This document shows positions 52,801 to 64,000 of a stretch of 64,000 nucleotides of DNA, piece after piece. A program made the translations under genes and the position numbers. Numbering within the stretch: position 1 is the first letter of the stretch; each line of letters begins with the position of its first letter. This DNA is from Dryas octopetala (taxonomy: Eukaryota > Streptophyta > Magnoliopsida > Rosales > Rosaceae): assembly GCA_963921425.1 (NCBI GenBank), contig OY992836.1:13285614-13349613 (forward strand). Reading direction: 5' to 3'. The notes below the pieces were generated by a model. The model did not search any database, had not been told where the DNA came from, and saw only the letters and a list, made by a program, of their open reading frames with translations.

Positions 52801-55284
52801 TCTCAATTACTTCATTCAGTGTCATGGTACCGCAAATGAAGAAGCACCTGCTGGGCATAGGATTGAGAACTAGAGTAGCTAGCTAGCTTGCTTAGAGGTA
52901 AGTTTGGATTGCTTCGGGTCTTTCCTTGATTGCTCGAATCTGTTCCAATGCATCCAAAACTTCTTCCATGGACGGTCGGTTCTTAGGCTCTGGTTGTAGA
53001 CATTTTAGAGTAAGATGTGCTGTCTGTAATGCTGCCTCGAAGGAATATTGGCCCTCTATCCGTACATCCATGATGGTTTTCAACTTTCTTTTATGTAAGA
53101 GAAGTGGTTTAGCCCACTCAACCAGATTCATTTTTTCCCTACGGCGCTTTGTATCAATTACCCGTAACCCTGTCAGAATTTCCAGCAGCACAACACCGAA
53201 GCCATACACATCGCTCTTCACATACAAAAAACCTGTTAATTTATGTTGTGTACACGTGAGACATAGCAGGTGATTTACTTTACCAAAAAGGATAATGCTA
53301 CACTTTTTATATATTTTGGCTTGAATGCCTGTTCACCAAAGATTTGCATCTAAAAGATGTCTCATTCATCAATACCCCTAGTAGAAATATATAAAGTAAA
53401 TATTCTGTTTCCCTTGTGAATGGGGGATTACCAAAAATAAAATTAGTGAATTTATCAAAACTAACAAAGACATCCATGGTGAGCAAAAATGATTCCTACT
53501 TTGTATATAAAATTTCCAAAGTAGTTCCATTTTTTTTTTATAGAGATATCATTACCTGTTGCCACGTATTCTGGAGCAGCATAACCATATGTGCCCATAA
53601 CCCTAGTTGACACATGTGACTTTCCATCAGTTGGTCCCAATTTTGCCAAGCCTAAAGCAGGCGAAAACAAAAAGGAGGGGTTAATCAATGTCATATTATC
53701 ATATATAAGAATTTTTTATGTCAATTCTATATAAAAAGTTTGTCTGCACAAAATCCTATACGGAAATTCAGGATTCTATATAGGAATTCTTTACGCCTAA
53801 GATCATATTCGAACCAAATGTGAATGACCCGAGTATAGATGAGAGAATGACTCTAAATACATATATGTTCACAAAATATTTGCATCTAAAATATGTCTCA
53901 TACATCAATACCCCCTGGAGGAACATATAAAGTAAATATTCTGGTTTCCCTTGTGGAAGGGGATTTACCAAGAATTAAATTAGTGAATTTGTCAGAACCA
54001 ACAAAGACATACTTCATATATAAAATTAACTTCCATTTTCTTTTTTATAGAGCTAGATCATATCATTACCTGTTGCAATAAATTCTGTGCCAGCAATAAC
54101 AGTTGACACATGTGAATCTCCACCAGTTGGCCCCAGTTTCGCTAAGCCAAAATCACAGATTTTTGCATTGTATTTCTGCAAAGATAAATGTAAAAAATGG
54201 GGAAAACAAAAAAATAGGGTTCAATCAATGTCATGTACGTACATATAGATGATGAAATTATTGATATGACCTAGAAACATCGGATGTTATTACCGACAAA
54301 AAACAACAAGAAGTCTATATGGGTGGTAAGCACAATGAAAATTCTTAATCAAAAAAGTATGCTTTAGTGTTTAAGCTAGAGTGCTCTATTCAATTCTCAA
54401 CAAGCTAGTCTTATAAAAAAGAGAAACAAAATCAGGAATAAATGCAGCAACAAAAATTTTGCTGAATACAGTGTTTCCTACATATGTTCTATAATGTCTC
54501 CTCAGTCCTCAGTTATCAGACGTCTGACATAATGTTGAATTTAGTAGAACGAAAAAAGAGTAAACAAGAAGAATTTGAAATCATTAAATAGTTATTCATG
54601 GCAGCTATGTTCCTATATGTTACTACCAATGTTTCTATCTTCTCCGTAACAAAATAGAGCATAATACATATTATTAATAAGAGATAGAAAGGTTAATTTG
54701 GATAAAAAATGAACAAACCCCATCAAGTAATATATTTGAGGACTTGAAATCTCTTAGTATGACCGGTACTTCTAAAGTGTGCAAGAAAGCTAGTCCCCGA
54801 GCTGCTCCAACAGCTATTTTGAGTCTTTTGTCCCAAGATAGTGTTTTAATGGCAGCGCTCCCTACTCAAAATGAAAATTCGAAATCAAGTCAACATAATA
54901 CATTTGTGATGATAAACAAGCAAAAATTGTTTATTCTCAGTTCTCGGTTTTTGTCATTGATTTCATACTTCTAAACAGATGATTATCCAAGCTTCCTCTC
55001 GGCATGAGCTCATAAACAAGGAGTAGCTCCGTTTTCTCCCAACAGTATCCTAATAGCTTGACAATGTTGGAATGAGAAAGCTTTCCTAGAAAGTTCACCT
55101 CTGACTGCATTTCCAAATATGACAAGAAACATATAATTAGCTTAATTAAGAAAAAAGAAAAATACTAAAATTGTAGGAAGAAAAAAATGGTTACGCATAC
55201 TCGCATAGCCTTTGCACCAAATTGTTGCGTGAGTCCTAGTTTAAATGAGATTATGTATATTGTGTATTTTTTTTTTTTTTTTTT

Positions 55285-55690
55285 CAGACTTCTATTTAGA
55301 TCCTTTAAAATTCTAACTAAAGTCTAATAATATTGTAACGATTCCATTTTATATAATATTGCTCTATTAGTTTCTATTTTTTTCACACATACCAGGCGCT
55401 GAGCGCTCGGCGGCTATTTTCGAGTGTTCGGTAGTGCATTTTTACTTCTTCTTCAAGCTCTGGTTTTTTGGCAGAGTTAAAACCTAACATGTAAACTCCA
55501 TAAACCTCATTCTATATCCTAAGAAGGTATGAGGTGAACCCGTACCCTATACCCTAAAAAAATAAAAAAATAATAACATATTTCTTTGTCAAGGCAATGG
55601 TCAAAGGGCTTTATTTAGAAAAAAAAAAAGGCTTTATTTGGATTAAAAAAACCCATAAGGTTTTTTTTTCAAATAAGAAAGGTTAGAAGA
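55285..55690. other. Unidentified insert in the Copia 5' LTR
   Basis: Compared with the 3' LTR (61,321-61,400), the 5' LTR has about 400 extra bases between tgtgtattttt and ttccctttagtttc, beginning with a poly-T run. It may be a reversed SINE or LINE tail; no A or B box was recognised. Confidence 0.4.
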
Positions 55691-55771
55691 ACTAAACTCT
55701 AATTTTTCTTTTATTTTTTGTTTTTTTTATTCCCTTTAGTTTCGTTGTATAGTTTTCTTTGTACCACAAGG

Positions 55772-56900
55772 TAGGGGTGGGCATTTTAACCACGCACCGC
55801 CAAAATCGGCCGAACTGCACCGCCAAAAAATCGTAAAAAACCGCGTTGACAAAAAAAAGTCAACACCGCCAAAAAAACCGAACCGCACCGGTTCTCTCCG
55901 GTTCCGGTTCTACACCTTATTTAACCGCACCGAACCAAACTGCACCGCATACTTGTAAAAAATATATTTTTTAATATTTTTATACATATATACACCATTA
56001 TATATATTTTTATATATATTTATACGATTATTATATACTTTTTATACACTTTTTGTACACATTTTTATACACTTTAGACCATAAATCCTAAACCCTATTA
56101 AAATATTAGAATTTATATTAACGTAGCTATATTTTAGGGTTTAGACCCTAAAATATATTTTATATAACCATATGACCTATTTTCTAGATATATAATATAA
56201 TATTAAATTAATAATGTTTTAGTATATAATTTTAGTTATACCCATTACCCTATATAATAAAATTCGTTTATTCTTTATATTCTATATAAAAAAAATTAGT
56301 ATATTATTTATAGTTTATACTCTATATACTAAAATTTTTAATTGTTTATAGTTCTAAGGTATAATATATAGTTATATACTACATAAGTGTATAAGGTATA
56401 TGCCATATAAGGTTTATAACTTGTAGTAACTTTGTTTTAAGCAGGTTCTTAACTTGTAGTTGTAGTCATTGGTTGTATACTTGTATACTTGTATACTTGT
56501 ATAATTGATTTTGTTTTTAACTTTTAAGTTTTAAGTACTAAGCAGGTTAAACAAAGTTTAATGTGTGAGTCTTTTTGGTTAAGTTCATTGAATTAACTTG
56601 TAAATTTGTTTTTTTGTTGCCAAAACTTGTTAATTAGGATGAGTTTGCATCATTAAATAATTGGGCTTAGGCTTAAAAAAATAAATGTGAGGCCCAAAAG
56701 TGCTAATTTGAATAATAGCCCATTAGGCCCAGAACCGCGGTGAAGAACCGCACCGCATCGCACCGCGAATGGTTTGGTTTGGTTTGGTTTTTTTTATTTC
56801 TTTCACGGTTTTAAGCACCAAATTGCACCGTGTATTAATGTCTGGCGCAGCGCACGGTTTCGGGGGAAAAGTGAGTCGAACCGCACCGCGCCCACCCCTA
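55772..56900. mobile_element. Non-autonomous hAT element, 1,129 bp
   Basis: The termini TAGGGGTGGGC and GCCCACCCCTA are perfect inverted repeats, flanked by an exact 8-bp duplication CCACAAGG (55,764-55,771 and 56,901-56,908). Subterminal regions are packed with CCGCACCG/CGGTGCGG motifs. There is no transposase. It sits inside the 5' LTR of the degenerate Copia, so it inserted later. Confidence 0.92.
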
Positions 56901-59900
56901 CCACAAGGTTATACACATATGTATACCTCCAGCATGGAGACGAATAAGAATGGTCATCATATTTTACCCTAAACCTAAAATCTTGACATGATATCAGAGC
57001 CCATGATGTTTTCAACCCTAAGAATTTGATCTAGGTTTAGGATTACCCTACCCTTCGTTTTCCCTTGGGTTTGAAGAATTTTTCCTAAATAAATTTGTAG
57101 AGAAATTTGGAAAACTATCCCTTTTTGGTTGCTATTAAAGACTTTTAACCTAAAAAAAAAAAAAAAAAATTTAATCCTCAAGTAATGCTCGAGCTCTCCT
57201 CAAGAAGTGCTCAAACCCCCCCTCGAGTAGTACTCTAACCCTATCGAGTAGTGCTCAAGCTTCCCTTAAGATGTGCTCAAACCCTCCTCGAGTAGTACTC
57301 GAACTTTATCGAGTAGTGCTGAGTAGTGCTCGAGGAGTGTTCAAGCACTTCTTGAGGGGAACTCGAGCATTACTCGAGAGTCAAATTTCTAAAATTTTTA
57401 AAAAGAAGTTAAAAGTCTTTAATTGACTTCAATTTGGATTAGTTTCCAAATTTCTCAAATTTGTATCTTGTGTTAGCTTTTTGAGATTTCTCCCAAACAT
57501 CTTGTTTTTCCTCTGTGCCACGGGAAGTCATCGCGCATCACTCCCACCCATCGCTCACCCTTGACTAGCAAGTGCTTGACACTGTTTGATTTTGGTTCAC
57601 GTGTTCTGCTATTTAGTTGTTGGTCCATTTGTTATCGCAGATTGATTCTTTGTCAACATGGGTAAGCCTACTAATTCTGCTTCAAATATGAAGAAGGAAA
57701 AAAAGGTTATTGCCACTCAGGTTCTGGCTCTTTCTTCTCAGGAATTAGTTCCCTAATCACTCTTGAGAAATTGGACGTACGACACTAATGATGTTCATTG
57801 GGTGATTAGTGCTTGAATCAATATTACTGATCGTAAGAGATGGGGATATATCAGTGGGCTAAGTCCAAGCCAGATGAGAATTCTGCCGAGTATGAGGCAT
57901 GGGATTGTTTACTCAAGTCTTGGTTGCTGAATTCTATGACTACAGGTGTCCGGTCTATGTTCTATTGTTGGACGCTGCCAAAGAAATTTGGGAGGTGCTA
58001 CAGCAACAATATTTAGTCAGTTAAGGTTTCTCTAAGGCATACTAGCTTTAGTGTCAAGTAATCACTACTCGTCAGAATGGTAATAAAGTTATTGATTATT
58101 TTGGAAAATTGCACAAAATCTGGCACGATAGTAATTTAATAAGTTGATAGTGGCGCTACATACCATATGACTAGTGATAAATCTAATTCTTATATTTGTC
58201 TAACCATATTCTGAAACCATATATTACGAATGTCAATGGTGTGTCATCTCTAGCATTTGGAGTTGGTATCATATTTCTCACCAATTCCTTGTTTGTGTCT
58301 AATATTCTTTTTGTCCCTTCCTTAAACTGTAATTTTTTGTTTGTTAGTCAATTGAAAAATTCTCTCAATTGTGTGGCTACTTTCTTTACTGTTCACTATG
58401 TGTTTTAGGGCATCTTTTGCAAGGAGACGATTGGTAGTGGTAAATGGCGAGGGGTTTGTACTATCTAGAGCATGCACCGACTATTCCAAGAACCATAGGG
58501 AGAGCTCATTAAGTTCAAGGCAAGGTTTCGATAGTGAGAGTGAGATTTGGTTGTGGCACCGGCGTTAATTTAGGGCATTCGTCTTTTGGTTATCTTACGT
58601 ACTTGTTTCCTTCTTTATTTTCAAATTCTAATAATGTAGACCTTCAATGTGGCACTTGCATGTTTGTCAAGATTCATTGTAATGTATTTCATTCAAGTGA
58701 TAATAAGAGTTTAATGCAGTTTGCGTTGATTCATTATGATGTCTGGGGACTAGGTCCACAATCTACTTGTTTTGGCATAAGATGGTGTGTGACTTTTATT
58801 GATGACTACACTTATATGACATAGGTTTGCCTGATGAGGAATAAAAATGATGTGTATGAGATTTTTTATTAGTTTCATGCTATAGTGTTAACTCAATTCA
58901 AGGCAACTATCCAGGTTCTTCGATATGATAATGGATGAGAGAATGTAAATCAAGGCCTTGCTAATTTTTTCAAACATCATGGTATACTACATAAAACATC
59001 TTGTCCCCATACCACTAAGAAAAATGGTGTTGTTGAGAGGTTAATCATTCTTTACTATTTGAGAGTAATACTCATAATTGTGGGGTGGTGAGGACATTAA
59101 ATCTGCAGTTTATCTCATACCTCAGTTCTAGACACCTTTACAGGTCTAGTCTAGTCATTTTGAGATTCTGTCTTCTTTACATGTTCCTCCTTAGGTGTTC
59201 GGTTGTGTTGTTTATGTTCATCTCTACCTATATCAGAGAGATCGATAAACTTAATCCAAGAGCAGAAAAATGTGTATTTGTTGGCTATGGTCCTCATCAA
59301 AAGGGTTACCAGGACTACCGTCCTCCACCTAAAAAGACTTTTGTTACAATGAATGTGACCTTTCATGAGCATCTTATGTATTTCTCCTTCGAGATGTTCT
59401 TGATTTTTTCCTTCGTGGGGAGAAGATTGATGGAGAAGAGAAGAACCAAGTTTTTTCAGGATTGTATCAAGTTTGGAACAGAGATCGATGAGCAGAATTA
59501 CACAGGCCGATCAATTGGCAGACCTAGTGATTGATCGACAGGTTAACTGTTTCCTTTGCTTTATCAAGAGACGCAGGGGATCGAACCCCCGTGACTACTG
59601 AAGCTTCTCCTGATTTTGTGGGCACTCGTGATGGTGTATATATATCGAATTCTAATAGTATGAATCTTGATGGTACAATCCGCTCCAACGAGCCATTAGC
59701 TCAATTGTCTTCGAATGTTCCTCATGAGGTAACTTCTTCTCTAAGCTCTTTTGTTCGTAATTTAACTAACTAGTTTAACTCAAAGTCAAAACCACCCAAA
59801 TATCAACTTTCACACAATTTAACCAGTTTTTCTGTTTGTAATTTAGTTTTCCTGGTTCCTTTGTGCATCAACTATATCCTATGTCTATTCCAAGTAAATT

Positions 59901-61427
59901 GCAGAATGCTTTATCATATATGCTAGGTGGAAGAAGACAGTGGGTTGTAGGTGGGTCTTCACTATTAAACATAAATCAGATGGTATAATTCAGAGACTAA
60001 AAGCTAGACTTATGGCTAAAGGATACACTCAGTCATATGGAGTTAATTATCAAGAAACTTTTGCACTAATTGCTAAACTTAATATTGTACAAGTTCTTTT
60101 GTCCCTAGCATCAAATCTAGACTGGCCTCTACTTCAATTTGACATGAAGAATGCTTCTTTGCATGGTGAACTTCAAGAAGAAGTGTACATGGATCCTCCA
60201 TAAGGCATGTCAGTTACTCCAGGAAAGGTGTGTAGGTTGAAGAAGGCCTTGTATAGTATGAAGCAGTCTCATAGAGCTTGGTTTAGGAGGTTCACGAAAT
60301 CTATGAAGAACTTGGGCTATAAGCAAAGTAATTCGGATTATACTTTATTTTTAAAGTGTCGTAGAGGTAAACTCATTGCTTTGGTAATTTATGTAAACGA
60401 TATGGTGATGAAAGGTGATGATTCTAAAAAGATGGCACAGTTGCAGAAGTATCTAGCTATTGAATTTGAAAGAAAGAAACTTGGTGACCTTAAGTACTTC
60501 ATTGGCATTAAGTTTGCACGGTCCAAGCATGGTATATTTTTATGTCAGTGCAAGTATGTACTTGATTTATTGTCTGAGACAAGAATGCTTTTTTGAAAAC
60601 CCATTGACACTCTTATTGAGCAGAATCACAAGTTGACAAAGTGCCCTGATCATATTCTAGCTGACAAAGAAAGATATCAACGATTTGTTAGAAGACTTAT
60701 TTATTTATCTTATACGCGTCATGACATTACTTATGCAATAAATGTTGACGATCAATTCATGCATGCTCCAAGTAAAACCCACATGGACGTACGTTGTTGA
60801 TAGGATTCTGAGGTATTTGAAGTCTACACCTGGTAAGGGTTTGCTATTCTCTAAGCATTGGCATTTGGATGTGATTGGGCTGATTCAGCTACTAACAAGT
60901 GATCTACATCATGATACTTTACTTTTGTGGGTGGTAATTTAGAAACCTAGCGTAGTAAAAAATAACAGGTTGTGGCAAGGTCGAGGGCATAAGTTGAGTT
61001 CAGAGGTTTAGGGTTATGGATAAAGAACTTGTTGTGATTGATTTGGGGTTCAAGCCTAAGAAGACTATGGATCTATATGGTGATAATAAGTCTGCCATTG
61101 AGGTTGCCCATAACTCTATGCGAGATCATAGAAGTAAACATGTGGAGGTTGATGGACATTTCATTAAGGAGAAGTTAGAGGCTAAGATAACGAACTTTCC
61201 ATTCGTAAAATCAGAAGATACATTGGTTTATATTCTAAACAAGGCATGCAGTGTTGAACAAGATATTTTTAGACTTATTAGACGAGTTGGGCCTGCTCCA
61301 ATTTGAGGAAGAGGGTTGGGTGAGTCCTAGTTTAAATGCGATTATGTATATTTTGTATTTTTATTTTTATTTCCTTTAGTTTCTTTGTATAGTTTTCCTT
61401 GTAACACAAGATTATTTTATATATTAT

Positions 61428-61432
61428 ACACA

Positions 61433-61478
<46 letters not shown>

Positions 61479-61480
61479 CA
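61428..61480. repeat. (AC)n(AT)n microsatellite
   Basis: About 40 bp of AC repeats run into an AT run, at the outer edge of the Copia 3' LTR. Confidence 0.9.
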
Positions 61481-61499
61481 CAAGCTCCTTCCATTGAGA

Positions 61500-61860
61500 G
61501 AACTCTTGAATAAAATTATTTAAGAGATCCATCATGGGGCCCATTTTATAGGCCCATTTCATTGAAAGATCCCTTAAAGAATTTTATTTAAGGGATTCAT
61601 CATAGGGCCTATTTTATATTGTATTTTGACGATCCGAGCCGTTTATTTTGTAGGTCTCTATTCTAAGATCATTTATGCAAAAAATTAGACAAATCGGAAA
61701 CCATTAAGATATTTAATTTTGATCAAATAAATAGACGAACATAATATTTTCGTTAAACACTTGAAATGTTGACCATTTAATCAACGATCAAATGGTTTCT
61801 GATTTACTTAATTTTTTGCAAAGACGATCCTTCAATGGAGATAAAAAAATAAACGATTTC
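61500..61860. repeat. Inverted-repeat sequence, probable MITE
   Basis: ggtctctattctaagatcatttatgcaaaaaatta pairs imperfectly with taattttttgcaaagacgatccttcaatggagat. A direct repeat (atttaagagatccatcatggggccc, then atttaagggattcatcataggg) precedes it. It lies in kinase intron 1 of the second RPW8-RLCK gene. Confidence 0.5.
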
Positions 61861-62839
61861 CATGACAAATTGTATAACTAGGATAACAATCAAAATACGG
61901 CAACTGCCACTCCATTGCCAGGCTTAGAGTTGAAAACTGTACCTGCCACTCTAGAATGCCTTGCAAACTATTTGTGTCCAATCTCTTGATGGCAACTGCC
62001 ATTCCATTGCCAGGCTTAGAAGGTGCAAAAGTCTTTTTATCCACCCAACCCTTGAAAACCCTCCCAAAGCCTCCCTCACCAAGCACTGCGTCTGGCCTGA
62101 AATTCCTAGTAGTAACCTTCAACTCTGCAAAACTGAAAACTCTTAAGTTGGTTTTCTCCAAAATTTCCCCATCGGTCTGTGACTTGTCCATTCTTGTGCT
62201 TGCTGCCTCCAAAACAATACTTATTTCTGTGCTGCTGCTGGTGTTTGAAACTCTGTTTCTGTTGTCATTTTCTGAAGTCCCTAGAGAATGGCACAAGGTA
62301 TGCATAAATCATATATGAATTTTGATGATCCTTAAAAAGAAAGAAAGATACAGGGATGAGGAAGAACCAATGCGAGAGAGAAGGGTGCATGATCCTTAGA
62401 AAGCACTGCTATATTTTTGGTCCTTAAAAGTAAATGGAATGAGAATGAGAACAGAATGACCACACCACCATTTAATTTCAATTTGATTTTGTACCACACT
62501 ACTCCCTTCAATTTGCATGATCCCCACCTCTGTAATATTCCTTGTTCCCTTCACCTTTACATCCAATCCAACTGTAGGCGATGAAGGAATGGGTAATGCA
62601 CACAACTCTTTAGTTTGAATTTGATTTTGTACATCACACATCAACAGAGCATTATACATGAAAAATGATGTTTGGAAAAAATTAATGTCATTTACAACCC
62701 AAGAAACCAATACATCATGAGACTCAAAACCAATTAAGCAATAAGAAAAGCACCTAAAAACCTTTTCAAGACCAGCCCCTCCGACAAATTCTATTGGCAC
62801 CATTGCCATTTTACAACACCCAGCGCCATAATAAAACAA

Positions 62840-63257
62840 TAATATTATTTTTGATGCACAAAATTTGTTAAGCCATCAACAAGGATCATCAAACTATAAA
62901 TTAACAATCGGACACGTGACGTAGTGATTCACCACAATCATATTTTATTCGGGCTACATCCACTTTGATTGTTTTTTGTTTCACTATGAACAGTAGAGAA
63001 TACACATGAAAATAGGAAGCATTATAAGCCTGTTTCTTATTAAAGAGGTGCAGTTGATCGAGGGCCCTATTTAATTATAATAGATAAGAGGGATCATCAC
63101 CTTTACAATTACCCAACATAAGTTATAACAAAACTAGTCGTTTCTAAAAAATTTTAGTCAACGAATGATGTAACAGGGGATGCAGTCAGAATATGTTTAT
63201 AGTTCGAAGGCCAATATAGAATTTTAGAAAGCAATTTCCAAGAAAAAATTAAGTCAC
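62840..63257. other. Intron between RPW8-1 and the RPW8-2 remnant
   Basis: No gene. The side next to 62,810 resembles the shared RNL leader (acaacacccagcgccataataaaac), as in the intron of the paralogous gene at 49,250-49,300. Confidence 0.5.
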
Positions 63258-64000
63258 CTTGTTCCCCGCCATTCCCTTCATTTGGCTCGGTCATCGTCTC
63301 TGTATTTCTTCCTGAAGCCGAGGTCTCCATCACACCCTCTTCTTTCTGCTGCAGTAACTTCTCTATATTTAACAGCATTCTCTTCACTTCATTAAGATCT
63401 TTGTGGGTATTCCTTTCGGCTTTCCGTGACAGCTCCAATAGCTCCTTCACATCCCTTGCTTCCTGCAACTTAAGATTTTCTAACAGTCTTCTGAGAGCTC
63501 TATCCAAGTCAACAATTTGGTCGCTGTAAAAGCTTATGCTGCAGTAGTTCCACTTCCACAGACTAGAATTCGACAACTTCTCAACGAGCTTTGCCCCCTC
63601 CTCCATTCTTCTTTCAAGATCTTCTATTTCTTCATTTGGAAGACCCAATTCCACGTTATACACTCCTATCTGTTGGATGGCCGTGGCACGTAATCTTGTT
63701 AAAGACTCTAGTGTGAATTTGAGATCTTTGAGGAGGCATTTAAAGGTCGAAGTCTCCACCAACGCCTTCTTGACGCCATCATACAACAGTGTAAATATTG
63801 CTCCTCCGATCAACTCCTGTGCCATAATTACAACAACACCCAACCCCAAAATCAGAAAACTGGCTTTCTTTTCAGAGACTCAGAGCAGTATCTTGGCATA
63901 TTAGAAAATGTGGAAAAAAGTGAGAGACTCTTGATATATATAAATCTGGAATCCAATAACATTAATTAGTGTCATCTGGAACCCAAGAAAAGAACCAATC

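Larger units (their letters stand above)
55230..61420 (+). mobile_element. Degenerate Copia retrotransposon with nested inserts
   Basis: The 5' LTR begins at 55,230 (tgagtcctagtttaaatg) and the 3' LTR at 61,321 with the same words; a purine tract (gaggaagaggg) precedes the latter. The primer site TGATATCAGAGCC is at 56,989-57,001. Broken coding pieces run in order: protease DSGATYHMTS near 58,150; integrase HYDVWG...FIDDYTY at 58,570-58,820; RT RLKARLMAKGYTQ and LQFDMKNASLHGELQEEVY at 59,940-60,200; YVND in place of YVDD near 60,395; RNase H DNKSAIEVAH near 61,085. Many stops make it inactive. The 5' LTR is expanded by a hAT element and another insert. Confidence 0.85.
52892..63825 (-). pseudogene. 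Second RPW8-RLCK gene, split by Copia
   Basis: RPW8-1 (63,825-63,258) starts MAQELIGGAIFTLLYDG and ends with the same phase-1 donor (gaacaag/gtgac) as its paralog. RPW8-2 is reduced to MAMVPIEFVGGAGLEKVF near 62,809 and a C-terminal linker ([14 protein letters not shown]). Kinase exons: 62,280-61,943 (LGEGGFGRVFKG, VAIKRL intact), 55,104-54,969, 54,861-54,719 ([10 protein letters not shown]), two copies of exon 4 (54,175-54,070 and 53,651-53,556) and 53,232-52,892 ending with a stop. A degenerate Copia with nested elements fills the intron at 55-61 kb. Exon 4 copy A keeps DFG but lacks six residues around APE; copy B has [14 protein letters not shown] but lacks the DFG end. Probably non-functional; a kinase lacking part of the activation segment is possible. 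No SnRK2 follows. Confidence 0.8.

Noticed and set aside
59570..59600. tRNA-like B box (ggttcgatccc on the minus strand)
   Set aside because: No A box or cloverleaf around it; it lies in the decayed Copia coding region (DRTPVTTE).
1..64000. CRISPR arrays, bacterial operons, riboswitches
   Set aside because: Plant nuclear sequence; no spaced short repeats of that type. The tandem repeats seen are satellites or microsatellites.

Overview
This is a 64-kb piece of an AT-rich plant nuclear genome. Split genes with GT-AG introns, nested LTR retrotransposons, hAT and MITE elements, a tRNA-derived SINE and plant-only gene families all support that. A dense cluster of RPW8-type NLR genes plus retrotransposon families with the tRNA-Met primer site suggests a woody eudicot. 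I infer Rosaceae, from the known expansion of RPW8-NLRs there; the sequence alone does not prove it.

Layout. 1-5,740: intergenic, with a MITE and a 2.7-kb non-autonomous hAT element that carries a 452-bp tandem array. 5,740-12,753: a decayed RPW8-NLR (RNL1) with a near-pristine 4,982-bp Copia retrotransposon in its fourth intron. 13-18 kb: LTR remnants, a LINE-like tail and a fragment of a cyclic-nucleotide-gated channel gene. 17,994-21,175 and 22,099-26,448: two intact five-exon NRG1-type RPW8-NLR genes (RNL2, RNL3), both on the minus strand. 30,378-33,098: an intact seven-exon CNGC ion-channel gene. 33,744-34,915: a truncated RNL (RNL4). 37,187-38,347 (+): an intronless double-RPW8 gene. 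39,056-50,462 (-): the most unusual locus. Two RPW8 exons, all conserved exons of an APK1/PBL-type receptor-like cytoplasmic kinase and a complete nine-exon subclass III SnRK2 kinase form one continuous minus-strand chain; the last RLCK exon runs in frame, without a stop, into the first SnRK2 exon. 52,892-63,825 (-): a second RPW8-kinase gene without SnRK2, broken by a degenerate 6-kb Copia element that itself carries a hAT element.

The components are the plant immune helper NLR (RPW8 N-terminus, membrane-acting), a calcium-channel family (CNGC), an immune-type RLCK and an ABA/stress kinase (SnRK2). Several share duplicated upstream and leader sequences, so the cluster seems to have grown by local duplication, unequal crossing over and exon shuffling at phase-1 introns. 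The candidate undescribed system is the RPW8-RPW8-RLCK-SnRK2 tandem-kinase gene. Its SnRK2 catalytic loop reads HRH instead of HRD, so that half is probably a pseudokinase. Exon borders were read by eye from GT/AG sites, reading phase and comparison between paralogs; no transcript data were available.
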